The translations under genes and the position numbers were made by a program. A model generated the notes under the pieces. That model was given only the letters and a program-made list of their open reading frames with translations. It was not told the DNA's origin and did not search any database. A stretch of DNA of 64,000 nucleotides from Fasciola hepatica (lineage: Eukaryota > Platyhelminthes > Trematoda > Plagiorchiida > Fasciolidae): NCBI GenBank assembly GCA_948099385.1, contig CANUEZ040000156.1, positions 248,001 through 312,000 of the forward strand. The letters run 5' to 3'. Below, piece by piece: positions 51,919 through 64,000 of this stretch (positions within the stretch are counted from its first letter, which is position 1; every line of letters starts with the position of its first letter).

Positions 51919-54900
51919 AATCATGCTCGTCGTGTGCAATCCTGCTGCAAAGGGAGGAGATGAATTGGATAACTTATTCTTCATTCGCATCCAGTTGAGT
52001 TTGGATTGCTCGGGGTTGTTGAATTGGTCTTTTGATCATTTGTGTGGGTTTGATTTAGTCAGAGTACAATGCTAGTCGGTCTTGTGTGCAACTGGTCTGG
52101 TCAACTAGGTTTTGCAGTTCGCATTTAAGATCGTACTTCTAGGGATCATTCCTACAGTACGTATCACCAGGACGTCAGTCAAACTGACCCGTCCACCCAA
52201 CCGCGATGACGATCCGCATGGCCTAGTCCCGATCGTGATCCGGGTGTGTGGCTGTCCGTCGGCCTGACCTAGCGCGTGCTTGTTGCTGGCTTGCTCGAAT
52301 CAGCGGCCGTGTGAGCGTCACGCGTGCATGGTCTGATTGAACGGACTCGGCCGCCTCCTCGGTTGATCGTCCGGCCCGATCGGGAATGGGGTACGCAGTT
52401 ATGCGTATCTCATACACTCGATTCGGCCTGGAGGAACTGGCCTGTGCTGAGCGGCTATTTCATCAAATAACACAATTACACCAACTTATTACAAACTAAA
52501 ATCAACAACACACATCAAATACTATATGACCAAATCAAACTATTAACACGAACACGATCATGCACACTACACTGCCACTTGACGAGAAAGAACAAATCAA
52601 TTGAGAATAGTTATAATAAACAAAATACCACATGTAAACCTCAATCAACACAATCAATCACATCGAGTACGCACGAGCAGATAATTAGGCTTGCCTAAAT
52701 TCCCAACACGACACCAAGCGTTCACACTCAGTTTTACTCCAACTGATCACACATCGTACGCATGTGATTTGCGACAGCCATATGCGACATGTGCATCACG
52801 GAACCACAGTGTACGGATGATGCGAGACACAGAAAAGCACCAGATGCACGGGAAAGCGCGCGCATGCAAGTACGGACGAAACATACTACTGACACGGGAG
52901 CATTCAGTAGATAACTATTTAGCTCGTCTCGCACACAATCATGCTCGTCGTGTGCAATCCTACTGCAAAGGGAGGAGATGAATTGGATAACTTATTCTTC
53001 ATTCGCATCCAGTTGAGTTTGGATTGCTCGGGGTTGTTGAATTGGTCTTTTGATCATTTGTGTGGGTTTGATTTAGTCAGAGTACAATGCTAGTCGGTCT
53101 TGTGTGCAACTGGTCTGGTCAACTAGGTTTTCCAGTTCGCATTTAAGATCGTACTTCTAGGGATCATTCCTACAGTACGTATCACCAGGACGTCAATCAA
53201 ACTGACCCGTCCACCCAACCGCGATGACGATCCGCATGGCCTAGTCCCGAGCGTGATCCGGGTGTGTGGCTGTCCGTCGGCCTGACCTAGCGCGTGCTTG
53301 TTGCTGGCTTGCTCGAATCAGCGGCCGTGTGAGCGTCACGCGTGCATGGTCTGATTGAACGGACTCGGCCGCCTCCTCGGTTGATCGTCCGGCCCGATCG
53401 GGAATGGGGTACGCAGTTATGCGTATCTCATACACTCGATTCGGCCTGGAGGAACTGGCCTGTGCTGAGCGGCTATTTCATCAAATAACACAATTACACC
53501 AACTTATTACAAACTAAAATCAACAACACACATCAAATACTATATGACCAAATCAAACTATTAACACGAACACGATCATGCTCACTACACTGCCACTTGA
53601 CGAGAAAGAACAAATCAATTGAGAATAGTTATAATAAACAAAATACCACATGTAAACCTCAATCAACACAATCAATCACATCGAGTACGCACGAGCAGAT
53701 AATTAGGCTTGCCTAAATTCCCAACACGACACCAAGCGTTCACACTCAGTTTTACTCCAACTGATCACACATCGTACGCATGTGATTTGCGACAGCCATA
53801 TGCGACATGTGCATCACGGAACCACAGTGTACGGATGATGCGAGACACAGAAAAGCACCAGATGCACGGGAAAGCGCGCGCATGCAAGTACGGACGAAAC
53901 ATACTACTGACACGGGAGCATTCAGTAGATAACTATTTAGCTCGTCTCGCACACAATCATGCTCGTCGTGTGCAATCCTGCTGCAAAGGGAGGAGATGAA
54001 TTGGATAACTTATTCTTCATTCGCATCCAGTTGAGTTTGGATTGCTCGGGGTTGTTGAATTGGTCTTTTGATCATTTGTGTGGGTTTGATTTAGTCAGAG
54101 TACAATGCTAGTCGGTCTTGTGTGCAACTGGTCTGGTCAACTAGGTTTTGCAGTTCGCATTTAAGATCGTACTTCTAGGGATCATTCCTACAGTACGTAT
54201 CACCAGGACGTCAATCAAACTGACCCGTCCACCCAACCGCGATGACGATCCGCATGGCCTAGTCCCGAGCGTGATCCGGGTGTGTGGCTATCCGTCGGCC
54301 TGACCTAGCGCGTGCTTGTTGCTGGCTTGCTCGAATCAGCGGCCGTGTGAGCGTCACGCGTGCATGGTCTGATTGAACGGACTCGGCCGCCTCCTCGGTT
54401 GATCGTCCGGCCCGATCGGGAATGGGGTACGCAGTTATGCGTATCTCATACACTCGATTCGGCCTGGAGGAACTGGCCTGTGCTGAGCGGCTATTTCATC
54501 AAATAACACAATTACACCAACTTATTACAAACTAAAATCAACAACACACATCAAATACTATATGACCAAATCAAACTATTAACACGAACACGATCATGCT
54601 CACTACACTGCCACTTGACGAGAAAGAACAAATCAATTGAGAATAGTTATAATAAACAAAATACCACATGTAAACCTCAATCAACACAATCAATCACATC
54701 GAGTACGCACGAGCAGATAATTAGGCTTGCCTAAATTCCCAACACGACACCAAGCGTTCACACTAAGTTTTACTCCAACTGATCACACATCGTACGCATG
54801 TGATTTGCGACAGCCATATGCGACATGTGCATCACGGAACCACAGTGTACGGATGATGCGAGACACAGAAAAGCACCAGATGCACGGGAAAGCGCGCGCA

Positions 54901-57900
54901 TGCAAGTACGGACGAAACGTACTACTGACACGGGAGCATTCAGTAGATAACTATTTAGCTCGTCTCGCACACAATCATGCTCGTCGTGTGCAATCCTGCT
55001 GCAAAGGGAGGAGATGAATTGGATAACTTATTCTTCATTCGCATCCAGTTGAGTTTGGATTGCTCGGGGTTGTTGAATTGGTCTTTTGATCATTTGTGTG
55101 GGTTTGATTTAGTCAGAGTACAATGCTAGTCGGTCTTGTGTGCAACTGGTCTGGTCAACTAGGTTTTGCAGTTCGCATTTAAGATCGTACTTCTAGGGAT
55201 CATTCCTACAGTACGTATCACCAGGACGTCAATCAAACTGACCCGTCCACCCAACCGCGATGACGATCCGCATGGCCTAGTCCCGAGCGTGATCCGGGTG
55301 TGTGGCTATCCGTCGGCCTGACCTAGCGCGTGCTTGTTGCTGGCTTGCTCGAATCAGCGGCCGTGTGAGCGTCACGCGTGCATGGTCTGATTGAACGGAC
55401 TCGGCCGCCTCCTCGGTTGATCGTCCGGCCCGATCGGGAATGGGGTACGCAGTTATGCGTATCTCATACACTCGATTCGGCCTGGAGGAACTGGCCTGTG
55501 CTGAGCGGCTATTTCATCAAATAACACAATTACACCAACTTATTACAAACTAAAATCAACAACACACATCAAATACTATATGACCAAATCAAACTATTAA
55601 CACGAACACGATCATGCTCACTACACTGCCACTTGACGAGAAAGAACAAATCAATTGAGAATAGTTATAATAAACAAAATACCACATGTAAACCTCAATC
55701 AACACAATCAATCACATCGAGTACGCACGAGCAGATAATTAGGCTTGCCTAAATTCCCAACACGACACCAAGCGTTCACACTCAGTTTTACTCCAACTGA
55801 TCACACATCGTACGCATGTGATTTGCGACAGCCATATGCGACATGTGCATCACGGAACCACAGTGTACGGATGATGCGAGACACAGAAAAGCACCAGATG
55901 CACGGGAAAGCGCGCGCATGCAAGTACGGACGAAACATACTACTGACACGGGAGCATTCAGTAGATAACTATTTAGCTCGTCTCGCACACAATCATGCTC
56001 GTCGTGTGCAATCCTGCTGCAAAGGGAGGAGATGAATTGGATAACTTATTCTTCATTCGCATCCAGTTGAGTTTGGATTGCTCGGGGTTGTTGAATTGGT
56101 CTTTTGATCATTTGTGTGGGTTTGATTTAGTCAGAGTACAATGCTAGTCGGTCTTGTGTGCAACTGGTCTGGTCAACTAGGTTTTGCAGTTCGCATTTAA
56201 GATCGTACTTCTAGGGATCATTCCTACAGTACGTATCACCAGGACGTCAATCAAACTGACCCGTCCACCCAACCGCGATGACGATCCGCATGGCCTAGTC
56301 CCGAGCGTGATCCGGGTGTGTGGCTATCCGTCGGCCTGACCTAGCGCGTGCTTGTTGCTGGCTTGCTCGAATCAGCGGCCGTGTGAGCGTCACGCGTGCA
56401 TGGTCTGATTGAACGGACTCGGCCGCCTCCTCGGTTGATCGTCCGGCCCGATCGGGAATGGGGTACGCAGTTATGCGTATCTCATACACTCGATTCGGCC
56501 TGGAGGAACTGGCCTGTGCTGAGCGGCTATTTCATCAAATAACACAATTACACCAACTTATTACAAACTAAAATCAACAACACACATCAAATACTATATG
56601 ACCAAATCAAACTATTAACACGAACACGATCATGCTCACTACACTGCCACTTGACGAGAAAGAACAAATCAATTGAGAATAGTTATAATAAACAAAATAC
56701 CACATGTAAACCTCAATCAACACAATCAATCACATCGAGTACGCACGAGCAGATAATTAGGCTTGCCTAAATTCCCAACACGACACCAAGCGTTCACACT
56801 CAGTTTTACTCCAACTGATCACACATCGTACGCATGTGATTTGCGACAGCCATATGCGACATGTGCATCACGGAACCACAGTGTACGGATGATGCGAGAC
56901 ACAGAAAAGCACCAGATGCACGGGAAAGCGCGCGCATGCAAGTACGGACGAAACATACTACTGACACGGGAGCATTCAGTAGATAACTATTTAGCTCGTC
57001 TCGCACACAATCATGCTCGTCGTGTGCAATCCTGCTGCAAAGGGAGGAGATGAATTGGATAACTTATTCTTCATTCGCATCCAGTTGAGTTTGGATTGCT
57101 CGGGGTTGTTGAATTGGTCTTTTGATCATTTGTGTGGGTTTGATTTAGTCAGAGTACAATGCTAGTCGGTCTTGTGTGCAACTGGTCTGGTCAACTAGGT
57201 TTTGCAGTTCGCATTTAAGATCGTACTTCTAGGGATCATTCCTACAGTACGTATCACCAGGACGTCAATCAAACTGACCCGTCCACCCAACCGCGATGAC
57301 GATCCGCATGGCCTAGTCCCGAGCGTGATCCGGGTGTGTGGCTATCCGTCGGCCTGACCTAGCGCGTGCTTGTTGCTGGCTTGCTCGAATCAGCGGCCGT
57401 GTGAGCGTCACGCGTGCATGGTCTGATTGAACGGACTCGGCCGCCTCCTCGGTTGATCGTCCGGCCCGATCGGGAATGGGGTACGCAGTTATGCGTATCT
57501 CATACACTCGATTCGGCCTGGAGGAACTGGCCTGTGCTGAGCGGCTATTTCATCAAATAACACAATTACACCAACTTATTACAAACTAAAATCAACAACA
57601 CACATCAAATACTATATGACCAAATCAAACTATTAACACGAACACGATCATGCTCACTACACTGCCACTTGACGAGAAAGAACAAATCAATTGAGAATAG
57701 TTATAATAAACAAAATACCACATGTAAACCTCAATCAACACAATCAATCACATCGAGTACGCACGAGCAGATAATTAGGCTTGCCTAAATTCCCAACACG
57801 ACACCAAGCGTTCACACTCAGTTTTACTCCAACTGATCACACATCGTACGCATGTGATTTGCGACAGCCATATGCGACATGTGCATCACGGAACCACAGT

Positions 57901-58026
57901 GTACGGATGATGCGAGACACAGAAAAGCACCAGATGCACGGGAAAGCGCGCGCATGCAAGTACGGACGAAACATACTACTGACACGGGAGCATTCAGTAG
58001 ATAACTATTTAGCTCGTCTCGCACAC
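51919..58026. repeat. Six-unit cassette, copy 2 (units 51-56)
   Basis: It repeats the rare variants of copy 1 in the same order: T at p315 (52233), C at p196 (53132), A at p336 and A at p811 with G at p965 (54919), then three alike units. T315, C196 and G965 occur nowhere else in the window. The copies are directly adjacent, as expected of an unequal exchange. The right breakpoint lies before p260 of unit 57, where unit 51 has G and unit 57 has A. Confidence 0.9.
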
Positions 58027-61000
58027 AATCATGCTCGTCGTGTGCAATCCTGCTGCAAAGGGAGGAGATGAATTGGATAACTTATTCTTCATTCGCATCC
58101 AGTTGAGTTTGGATTGCTCGGGGTTGTTGAATTGGTCTTTTGATCATTTGTGTGGGTTTGATTTAGTCAGAGTACAATGCTAGTCGGTCTTGTGTGCAAC
58201 TGGTCTGGTCAACTAGGTTTTGCAGTTCGCATTTAAGATCGTACTTCTAGGGATCATTCCTACAGTACGTATCACCAGGACGTCAATCAAACTGACCCGT
58301 CCACCCAACCGCGATGACGATCCGCATGGCCTAGTCCCGAGCGTGATCCGGGTGTGTGGCTATCCGTCGGCCTGACCTAGCGCGTGCTTGTTGCTGGCTT
58401 GCTCGAATCAGCGGCCGTGTGAGCGTCACGCGTGCATGGTCTGATTGAACGGACTCGGCCGCCTCCTCGGTTGATCGTCCGGCCCGATCGGGAATGGGGT
58501 ACGCAGTTACGCGTATCTCATACACTCGATTCGGCCTGGAGGAACTGGCCTGTGCTGAGCGGCTATTTCATCAAATAACACAATTACACCAACTTATTAC
58601 AAACTAAAATCAACAACACACATCAAATACTATATGACCAAATCAAACTATTAACACGAACACGATCATGCACACTACACTGCCACTTGACGAGAAAGAA
58701 CAAATCAATTGAGAATAGTTATAATAAACAAAATACCACATGTAAACCTCAATCAGCACAATCAATCACATCGAGTACGCACGAGCAGATAATTAGGCTT
58801 GCCTAAATTCCCAACACGACACCAAGCGTTCACACTCAGTTTTACTCCAACTGATCACACATCGTACGCATGTGATTTGCGACAGCCATATGCGACATGT
58901 GCATCACGGAACCACAGTGTACGGATGATGCGAGACACAGAAAAGCACCAGATGCACGGGAAAGCGCGCGCATGCAAGTACGGACGAAACATACTACTGA
59001 CACGGGAGCATTCAGTAGATAACTATTTAGCTCGTCTCGCACACAATCATGCTCGTCGTGTGCAATCCTGCTGCAAAGGGAGGAGATGAATTGGATAACT
59101 TATTCTTCATTCGCATCCAGTTGAGTTTGGATTGCTCGGGGTTGTTGAATTGGTCTTTTGATCATTTGTGTGGGTTTGATTTAGTCAGAGTACAATGCTA
59201 GTCGGTCTTGTGTGCAACTGGTCTGGTCAACTAGGTTTTGCAGTTCGCATTTAAGATCGTACTTCTAGGGATCATTCCTACAGTACGTATCACCAGGACG
59301 TCAATCAAACTGACCCGTCCACCCAACCGCGATGACGATCCGCATGGCCTAGTCCCGAGCGTGATCCGGGTGTGTGGCTGTCCGTCGGCCTGACCTAGCG
59401 CGTGCTTCTTGCTGGCTTGCTCGAATCAGCGGCCGTGTGAGCGTCACGCGTGCATGGTCTGATTGAACGGACTCGGCCGCCTCCTCGGTTGATCGTCCGG
59501 CCCGATCGGGAATGGGGTACGCAGTTACGCGTATCTCATACACTCGATTCGGCCTGGAGGAACTGGCCTGTGCTGAGCGGCTATTTCATCAAATAACACA
59601 ATTACACCAACTTATTACAAACTAAAATCAACAACACACATCAAATACTATATGACCAAATCAAACTATTAACACGAACACGATCATGCACACTACACTG
59701 CCACTTGACGAGAAAGAACAAATCAATTGAGAATAGTTATAATAAACAAAATACCACATGTAAACCTCAATCAGCACAATCAATCACATCGAGTACGCAC
59801 GAGCAGATAATTAGGCTTGCCTAAATTCCCAACACGACACCAAACGTTCACACTAAGTTTTACTCCAACTGATCACACATCGTACGCATGTGATTTGCGA
59901 CAGCCATATGCGACATGTGCATCACGGAACCACAGTGTACGGATGATGCGAGACACAGAAAAGCACCAGATGCACGGGAAAGCGCGCGCATGCAAGTACG
60001 GACGAAACATACTACTGACACGGGAGCATTCAGTAGATAACTATTTAGCTCGTCTCGCACACAATCATGCTCGTCGTGTGCAATCCTGCTGCAAAGGGAG
60101 GAGATGAATTGGATAACTTATTCTTCATTCGCATCCAGTTGAGTTTGGATTGCTCGGGGTTGTTGAATTGGTCTTTTGATCATTTGTGTGGGTTCGATTT
60201 AGTCAGAGTACAATGCTAGTCGGTCTTGTGTGCAACTGGTCTGGTCAACTAGGTTTTGCAGTTCGCATTTAAGATCGTACTTCTAGGGATCATTCCTACA
60301 GTACGTATCACCAGGACGTCAATCAAACTGACCCGTCCACCCAACCGCGATGACGATCCGCATGGCCTAGTCCCGAGCGTGATCCGGGTGTGTGGCTATC
60401 CGTCGGCCTGACCTAGCGCGTGCTTGTTGCTGGCTTGCTCGAATCAGCGGCCGTGTGAGCGTCACGCGTGCATGGTCTGATTGAACGGACTCGGCCGCCT
60501 CCTCGGTTGATCGTCCGGCCCGATCGGGAATGGGGTACGCAGTTACGCGTATCTCATACACTCGATTCGGCCTGGAGGAACTGGCCTGTGCTGAGCGGCT
60601 ATTTCATCAAATAACACAATTACACCAACTTATTACAAACTAAAATCAACAACACACATCAAATACTATATGACCAAATCAAACTATTAACACGAACACG
60701 ATCATGCACACTACACTGCCACTTGACGAGAAAGAACAAATCAATTGAGAATAGTTATAATAAACAAAATACCACATGTAAACCTCAATCAGCACAATCA
60801 ATCACATCGAGTACGCACGAGCAGATAATTAGGCTTGCCTAAATTCCCAACACGACACCAAGCGTTCACACTCAGTTTTACTCCAACTGATCACACATCG
60901 TACGCATGTGATTTGCGACAGCCATATGCGACATGTGCATCACGGAACCACAGTGTACGGATGATGCGAGACACAGAAAAGCACCAGATGCACGGGAAAG

Positions 61001-63115
61001 CGCGCGCATGCAAGTACGGACGAAACATACTACTGACACGGGAGCATTCAGTAGATAACTATTTAGCTCGTCTCGCACACAATCATGCTCGTCGTGTGCA
61101 ATCCTGCTGCAAAGGGAGGAGATGAATTGGATAACTTATTCTTCATTCGCATCCAGTTGAGTTTGGATTGCTCGGGGTTGTTGAATTGGTCTTTTGATCA
61201 TTTGTGTGGGTTTGATTTAGTCAGAGTACAATGCTAGTCGGTCTTGTGTGCAACTGGTCTGGTCAACTAGGTTTTGCAGTTCGCATTTAAGATCGTACTT
61301 CTAGGGATCATTCCTACAGTACGTATCACCAGGACGTCAATCAAACTGACCCGTCCACCCAACCGCGATGACGATCCGCATGGCCTAGTCCCGAGCGTGA
61401 TCCGGGTGTGTGGCTATCCGTCGGCCTGACCTAGCGCGTGCTTCTTGCTGGCTTGCTCGAATCAGCGGCCGTGTGAGCGTCACGCGTGCATGGTCTGATT
61501 GAACGGACTCGGCCGCCTCCTCGGTTGATCGTCCGGCCCGATCGGGAATGGGGTACGCAGTTACGCGTATCTCATACACTCGATTCGGCCTGGAGGAACT
61601 GGCCTGTGCTGAGCGGCTATTTCATCAAATAACACAATTACACCAACTTATTACAAACTAAAATCAACAACACACATCAAATACTATATGACCAAATCAA
61701 ACTATTAACACGAACACGATCATGCACACTACACTGCCACTTGACGAGAAAGAACAAATCAATTGAGAATAGTTATAATAAACAAAATACCACATGTAAA
61801 CCTCAATCAGCACAATCAATCACATCGAGTACGCACGAGCAGATAATTAGGCTTGCCTAAATTCCCAACACGACACCAAGCGTTCACACTCAGTTTTACT
61901 CCAACTGATCACACATCGTACGCATGTGATTTGCGACAGCCATATGCGACATGTGCATCACGGAACCACAGTGTACGGATGATGCGAGACACAGAAAAGC
62001 ACCAGATGCACGGGAAAGCGCGCGCATGCAAGTACGGACGAAACATACTACTGACACGGGAGCATTCAGTAGATAACTATTTAGCTCGTCTCGCACACAA
62101 TCATGCTCGTCGTGTGCAATCCTGCTGCAAAGGGAGGAGATGAATTGGATAACTTATTCTTCATTCGCATCCAGTTGAGTTTGGATTGCTCGGGGTTGTT
62201 GAATTGGTCTTTTGATCATTTGTGTGGGTTTGATTTAGTCAGAGTACAATGCTAGTCGGTCTTGTGTGCAACTGGTCTGGTCAACTAGGTTTTGCAGTTC
62301 GCATTTAAGATCGTACTTCTAGGGATCATTCCTACAGTACGTATCACCAGGACGTCAATCAAACTGACCCGTCCACCCAACCGCGATGACGATCCGCATG
62401 GCCTAGTCCCGAGCGTGATCCGGGTGTGTGGCTGTCCGTCGGCCTGACCTAGCGCGTGCTTCTTGCTGGCTTGCTCGAATCAGCGGCCGTGTGAGCGTCA
62501 CGCGTGCATGGTCTGATTGAACGGACTCGGCCGCCTCCTCGGTTGATCGTCCGGCCCGATCGGGAATGGGGTACGCAGTTACGCGTATCTCATACACTCG
62601 ATTCGGCCTGGAGGAACTGGCCTGTGCTGAGCGGCTTTTCATCAAATAACACAATTACACCAACTTATTACAAACTAAAATCAACAACACACATCAAATA
62701 CTATATGACCAAATCAAACTATTAACACGAACACGATCATGCACACTACACTGCCACTTGACGAGAAAGAACAAATCAATTGAGAATAGTTATAATAAAC
62801 AAAATACCACATGTAAACCTCAATCAGCACAATCAATCACATCGAGTACGCACGAGCAGATAATTAGGCTTGCCTAAATTCCCAACACGACACCAAGCGT
62901 TCACACTAAGTTTTACTCCAACTGATCACACATCGTACGCATGTGATTTGCGACAGCCATATGCGACATGTGCATCACGGAACCACAGTGTACGGATGAT
63001 GCGAGACACAGAAAAGCACCAGATGCACGGGAAAGCGCGCGCATGCAAGTACGGACGAAACATACTACTGACACGGGAGCATTCAGTAGATAACTATTTA
63101 GCTCGTCTCGCACAC
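58027..63115. repeat. Block J: units 57-61
   Basis: All five have C at p484 (GTTACGCG), G at p730 and A at p260, and A at p646. A at p336 is in 57, 59 and 60; C at p364 in 58, 60 and 61; A at p811 in 58 and 61; C at p133 in 59. Unit 58 has a private A at p800 (59844). Unit 61 is 1017 bp: the A at p539 is missing (GGCTTTTC instead of GGCTATTTC, near 62636). That is the only length change seen. Confidence 0.85.
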
Positions 63116-64000
63116 AATCATGCTCGTCGTGTGCAATCCTGCTGCAAAGGGAGGAGATGAATTGGATAACTTATTCTTCATTCGCATCCAGTTGAGTTTG
63201 GATTGCTCGGGGTTGTTGAATTGGTCTTTTGATCATTTGTGTGGGTTCGATTTAGTCAGAGTACAATGCTAGTCGGTCTTGTGTGCAACTGGTCTGGTCA
63301 ACTAGGTTTTGCAGTTCGCATTTAAGATCGTACTTCTAGGGATCATTCCTACAGTACGTATCACCAGGACGTCAGTCAAACTGACCCGTCCACCCAACCG
63401 CGATGACGATCCGCATGGCCTAGTCCCGAGCGTGATCCGGGTGTGTGGCTGTCCGTCGGCCTGACCTAGCGCGTGCTTGTTGCTGGCTTGCTCGAATCAG
63501 CGGCCGTGTGAGCGTCACGCGTGCATGGTCTGATTGAACGGACTCGGCCGCCTCCTCGGTTGATCGTCCGGCCCGATCGGGAATGGGGTACGCAGTTATG
63601 CGTATCTCATACACTCGATTCGGCCTGGAGGAACTGGCCTGTGCTGAGCGGCTATTTCATCAAATAACACAATTACACCAACTTATTACAAACTAAAATC
63701 AACAACACACATCAAATACTATATGACCAAATCAAACTATTAACACGAACACGATCATGCACACTACACTGCCACTTGACGAGAAAGAACAAATCAATTG
63801 AGAATAGTTATAATAAACAAAATACCACATGTAAACCTCAATCAGCACAATCAATCACATCGAGTACGCACGAGCAGATAATTAGGCTTGCCTAAATTCC
63901 CAACACGACACCAAGCGTTCACACTAAGTTTTACTCCAACTGATCACACATCGTACGCATGTGATTTGCGACAGCCATATGCGACATGTGCATCACGGAG
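63116..64000. repeat. Unit 62: partial monomer at window end
   Basis: It is cut at p885 by the window end, not by a biological boundary. It keeps G at p730 and A at p811 of block J but has G at p260, G at p364, T at p484, C at p133 and G at p885, so it marks another haplotype change at the right edge. Confidence 0.9.

Larger units (their letters stand above)
1..64000. repeat. Tandem satellite array, 1018-bp monomer, about 62.9 copies
   Basis: The same sequence recurs every 1018 bases throughout, always in the same orientation. For example, the word TTAGGCTTGCCTAA occurs at 767, 1785, 2803 and so on. Register is kept exactly for 61 units. One base is lost in unit 61, so the last unit begins at 63116 and is cut by the window end after 885 bases. 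Units differ from one another by only a few substitutions. I found 38 variable positions by eye: p3, 26, 30, 36, 51, 54, 56, 58, 125, 133, 153, 196, 260, 265, 284, 315, 322, 336, 337, 364, 470, 484, 500, 539 (deletion), 581, 646, 678, 716, 730, 733, 800, 811, 885, 897, 912, 954, 958 and 965. I may have missed some. No unique sequence interrupts the array and neither edge is in view. This architecture is known from eukaryotic satellite DNA; the monomer itself I do not recognise. Confidence 0.99.

Noticed and set aside
62403..62725. 83-codon minus frame and 73-codon plus frame in unit 61
   Set aside because: Both result from the one-base deletion near 62636 shifting the frame; neither exists in other units.
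1..64000. CRISPR array
   Set aside because: The units abut with no unique spacers, the repeat is 1018 bp, and there are no cas genes.
1..64000. Array as a pure assembly artefact
   Set aside because: Units carry ordered, block-structured, transition-rich variants that a copied consensus would not give. The exact copy number remains uncertain without reads.
1..64000. rRNA, snRNA or spliced-leader gene cluster
   Set aside because: I looked for 5S, U1, U2, U4, U5, U6 and spliced-leader signatures and saw none on the + strand. A covariance-model search of both strands would settle it.

Overview
The whole 64 kb window is one tandem array. A 1018-bp monomer repeats head to tail from the first base to the last: 62 complete copies (61 of 1018 bp, one of 1017 bp) followed by an 885-bp partial copy. 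There is no flank, so the array extends beyond both ends. I see no credible protein gene, tRNA, rRNA, CRISPR array or mobile element. In this annotation unit k (k = 0 to 61) starts at 1 + 1018k, unit 62 starts at 63116, and 'p' is the position inside a unit. Because unit 0 starts at base 1, p equals the window coordinate in the first copy. The phase is arbitrary.

Organism: an array of nearly identical ~1 kb units longer than 64 kb, with no genes, is typical of eukaryotic satellite DNA (centromeric, pericentromeric, subtelomeric or sex-chromosome heterochromatin). I recognise neither the monomer nor the species. CpG is plentiful, so strong CpG decay is not evident. One perfect inverted pair of TTAGGC (the nematode telomere hexamer) lies in every unit, but this is far too little to assign a taxon.

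Inside one monomer: p41-205 is T/G-rich. p206-536 is GC-rich and holds a run of potential hairpins: p211-247, p252-276, p364-389, p390-406, p445-466 and p468-495. p537-746 is A/C-rich and nearly free of G on the + strand, with one 73-base stretch lacking G. p747-1018 is mixed, with the TTAGGC inverted pair, a quasi-palindrome at p828-850 and alternating purine/pyrimidine runs.

Along the array I found 38 variable positions by eye: 26 transitions, 11 transversions and one 1-bp deletion. They define blocks: units 0-1, 2-10, 11-16 (a near two-unit alternation), 17 (a divergent single copy), 18-28, 29-43, 44, 45-50, 51-56, 57-61 and 62. The clearest event is that units 45-50 and 51-56 are the same six-unit cassette (6108 bp) present twice in tandem, differing at one base that I could find. 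The layout fits unequal exchange and gene conversion. Candidate novelty lies in the hairpin-rich segment and in the array's recent history, not in encoded proteins.
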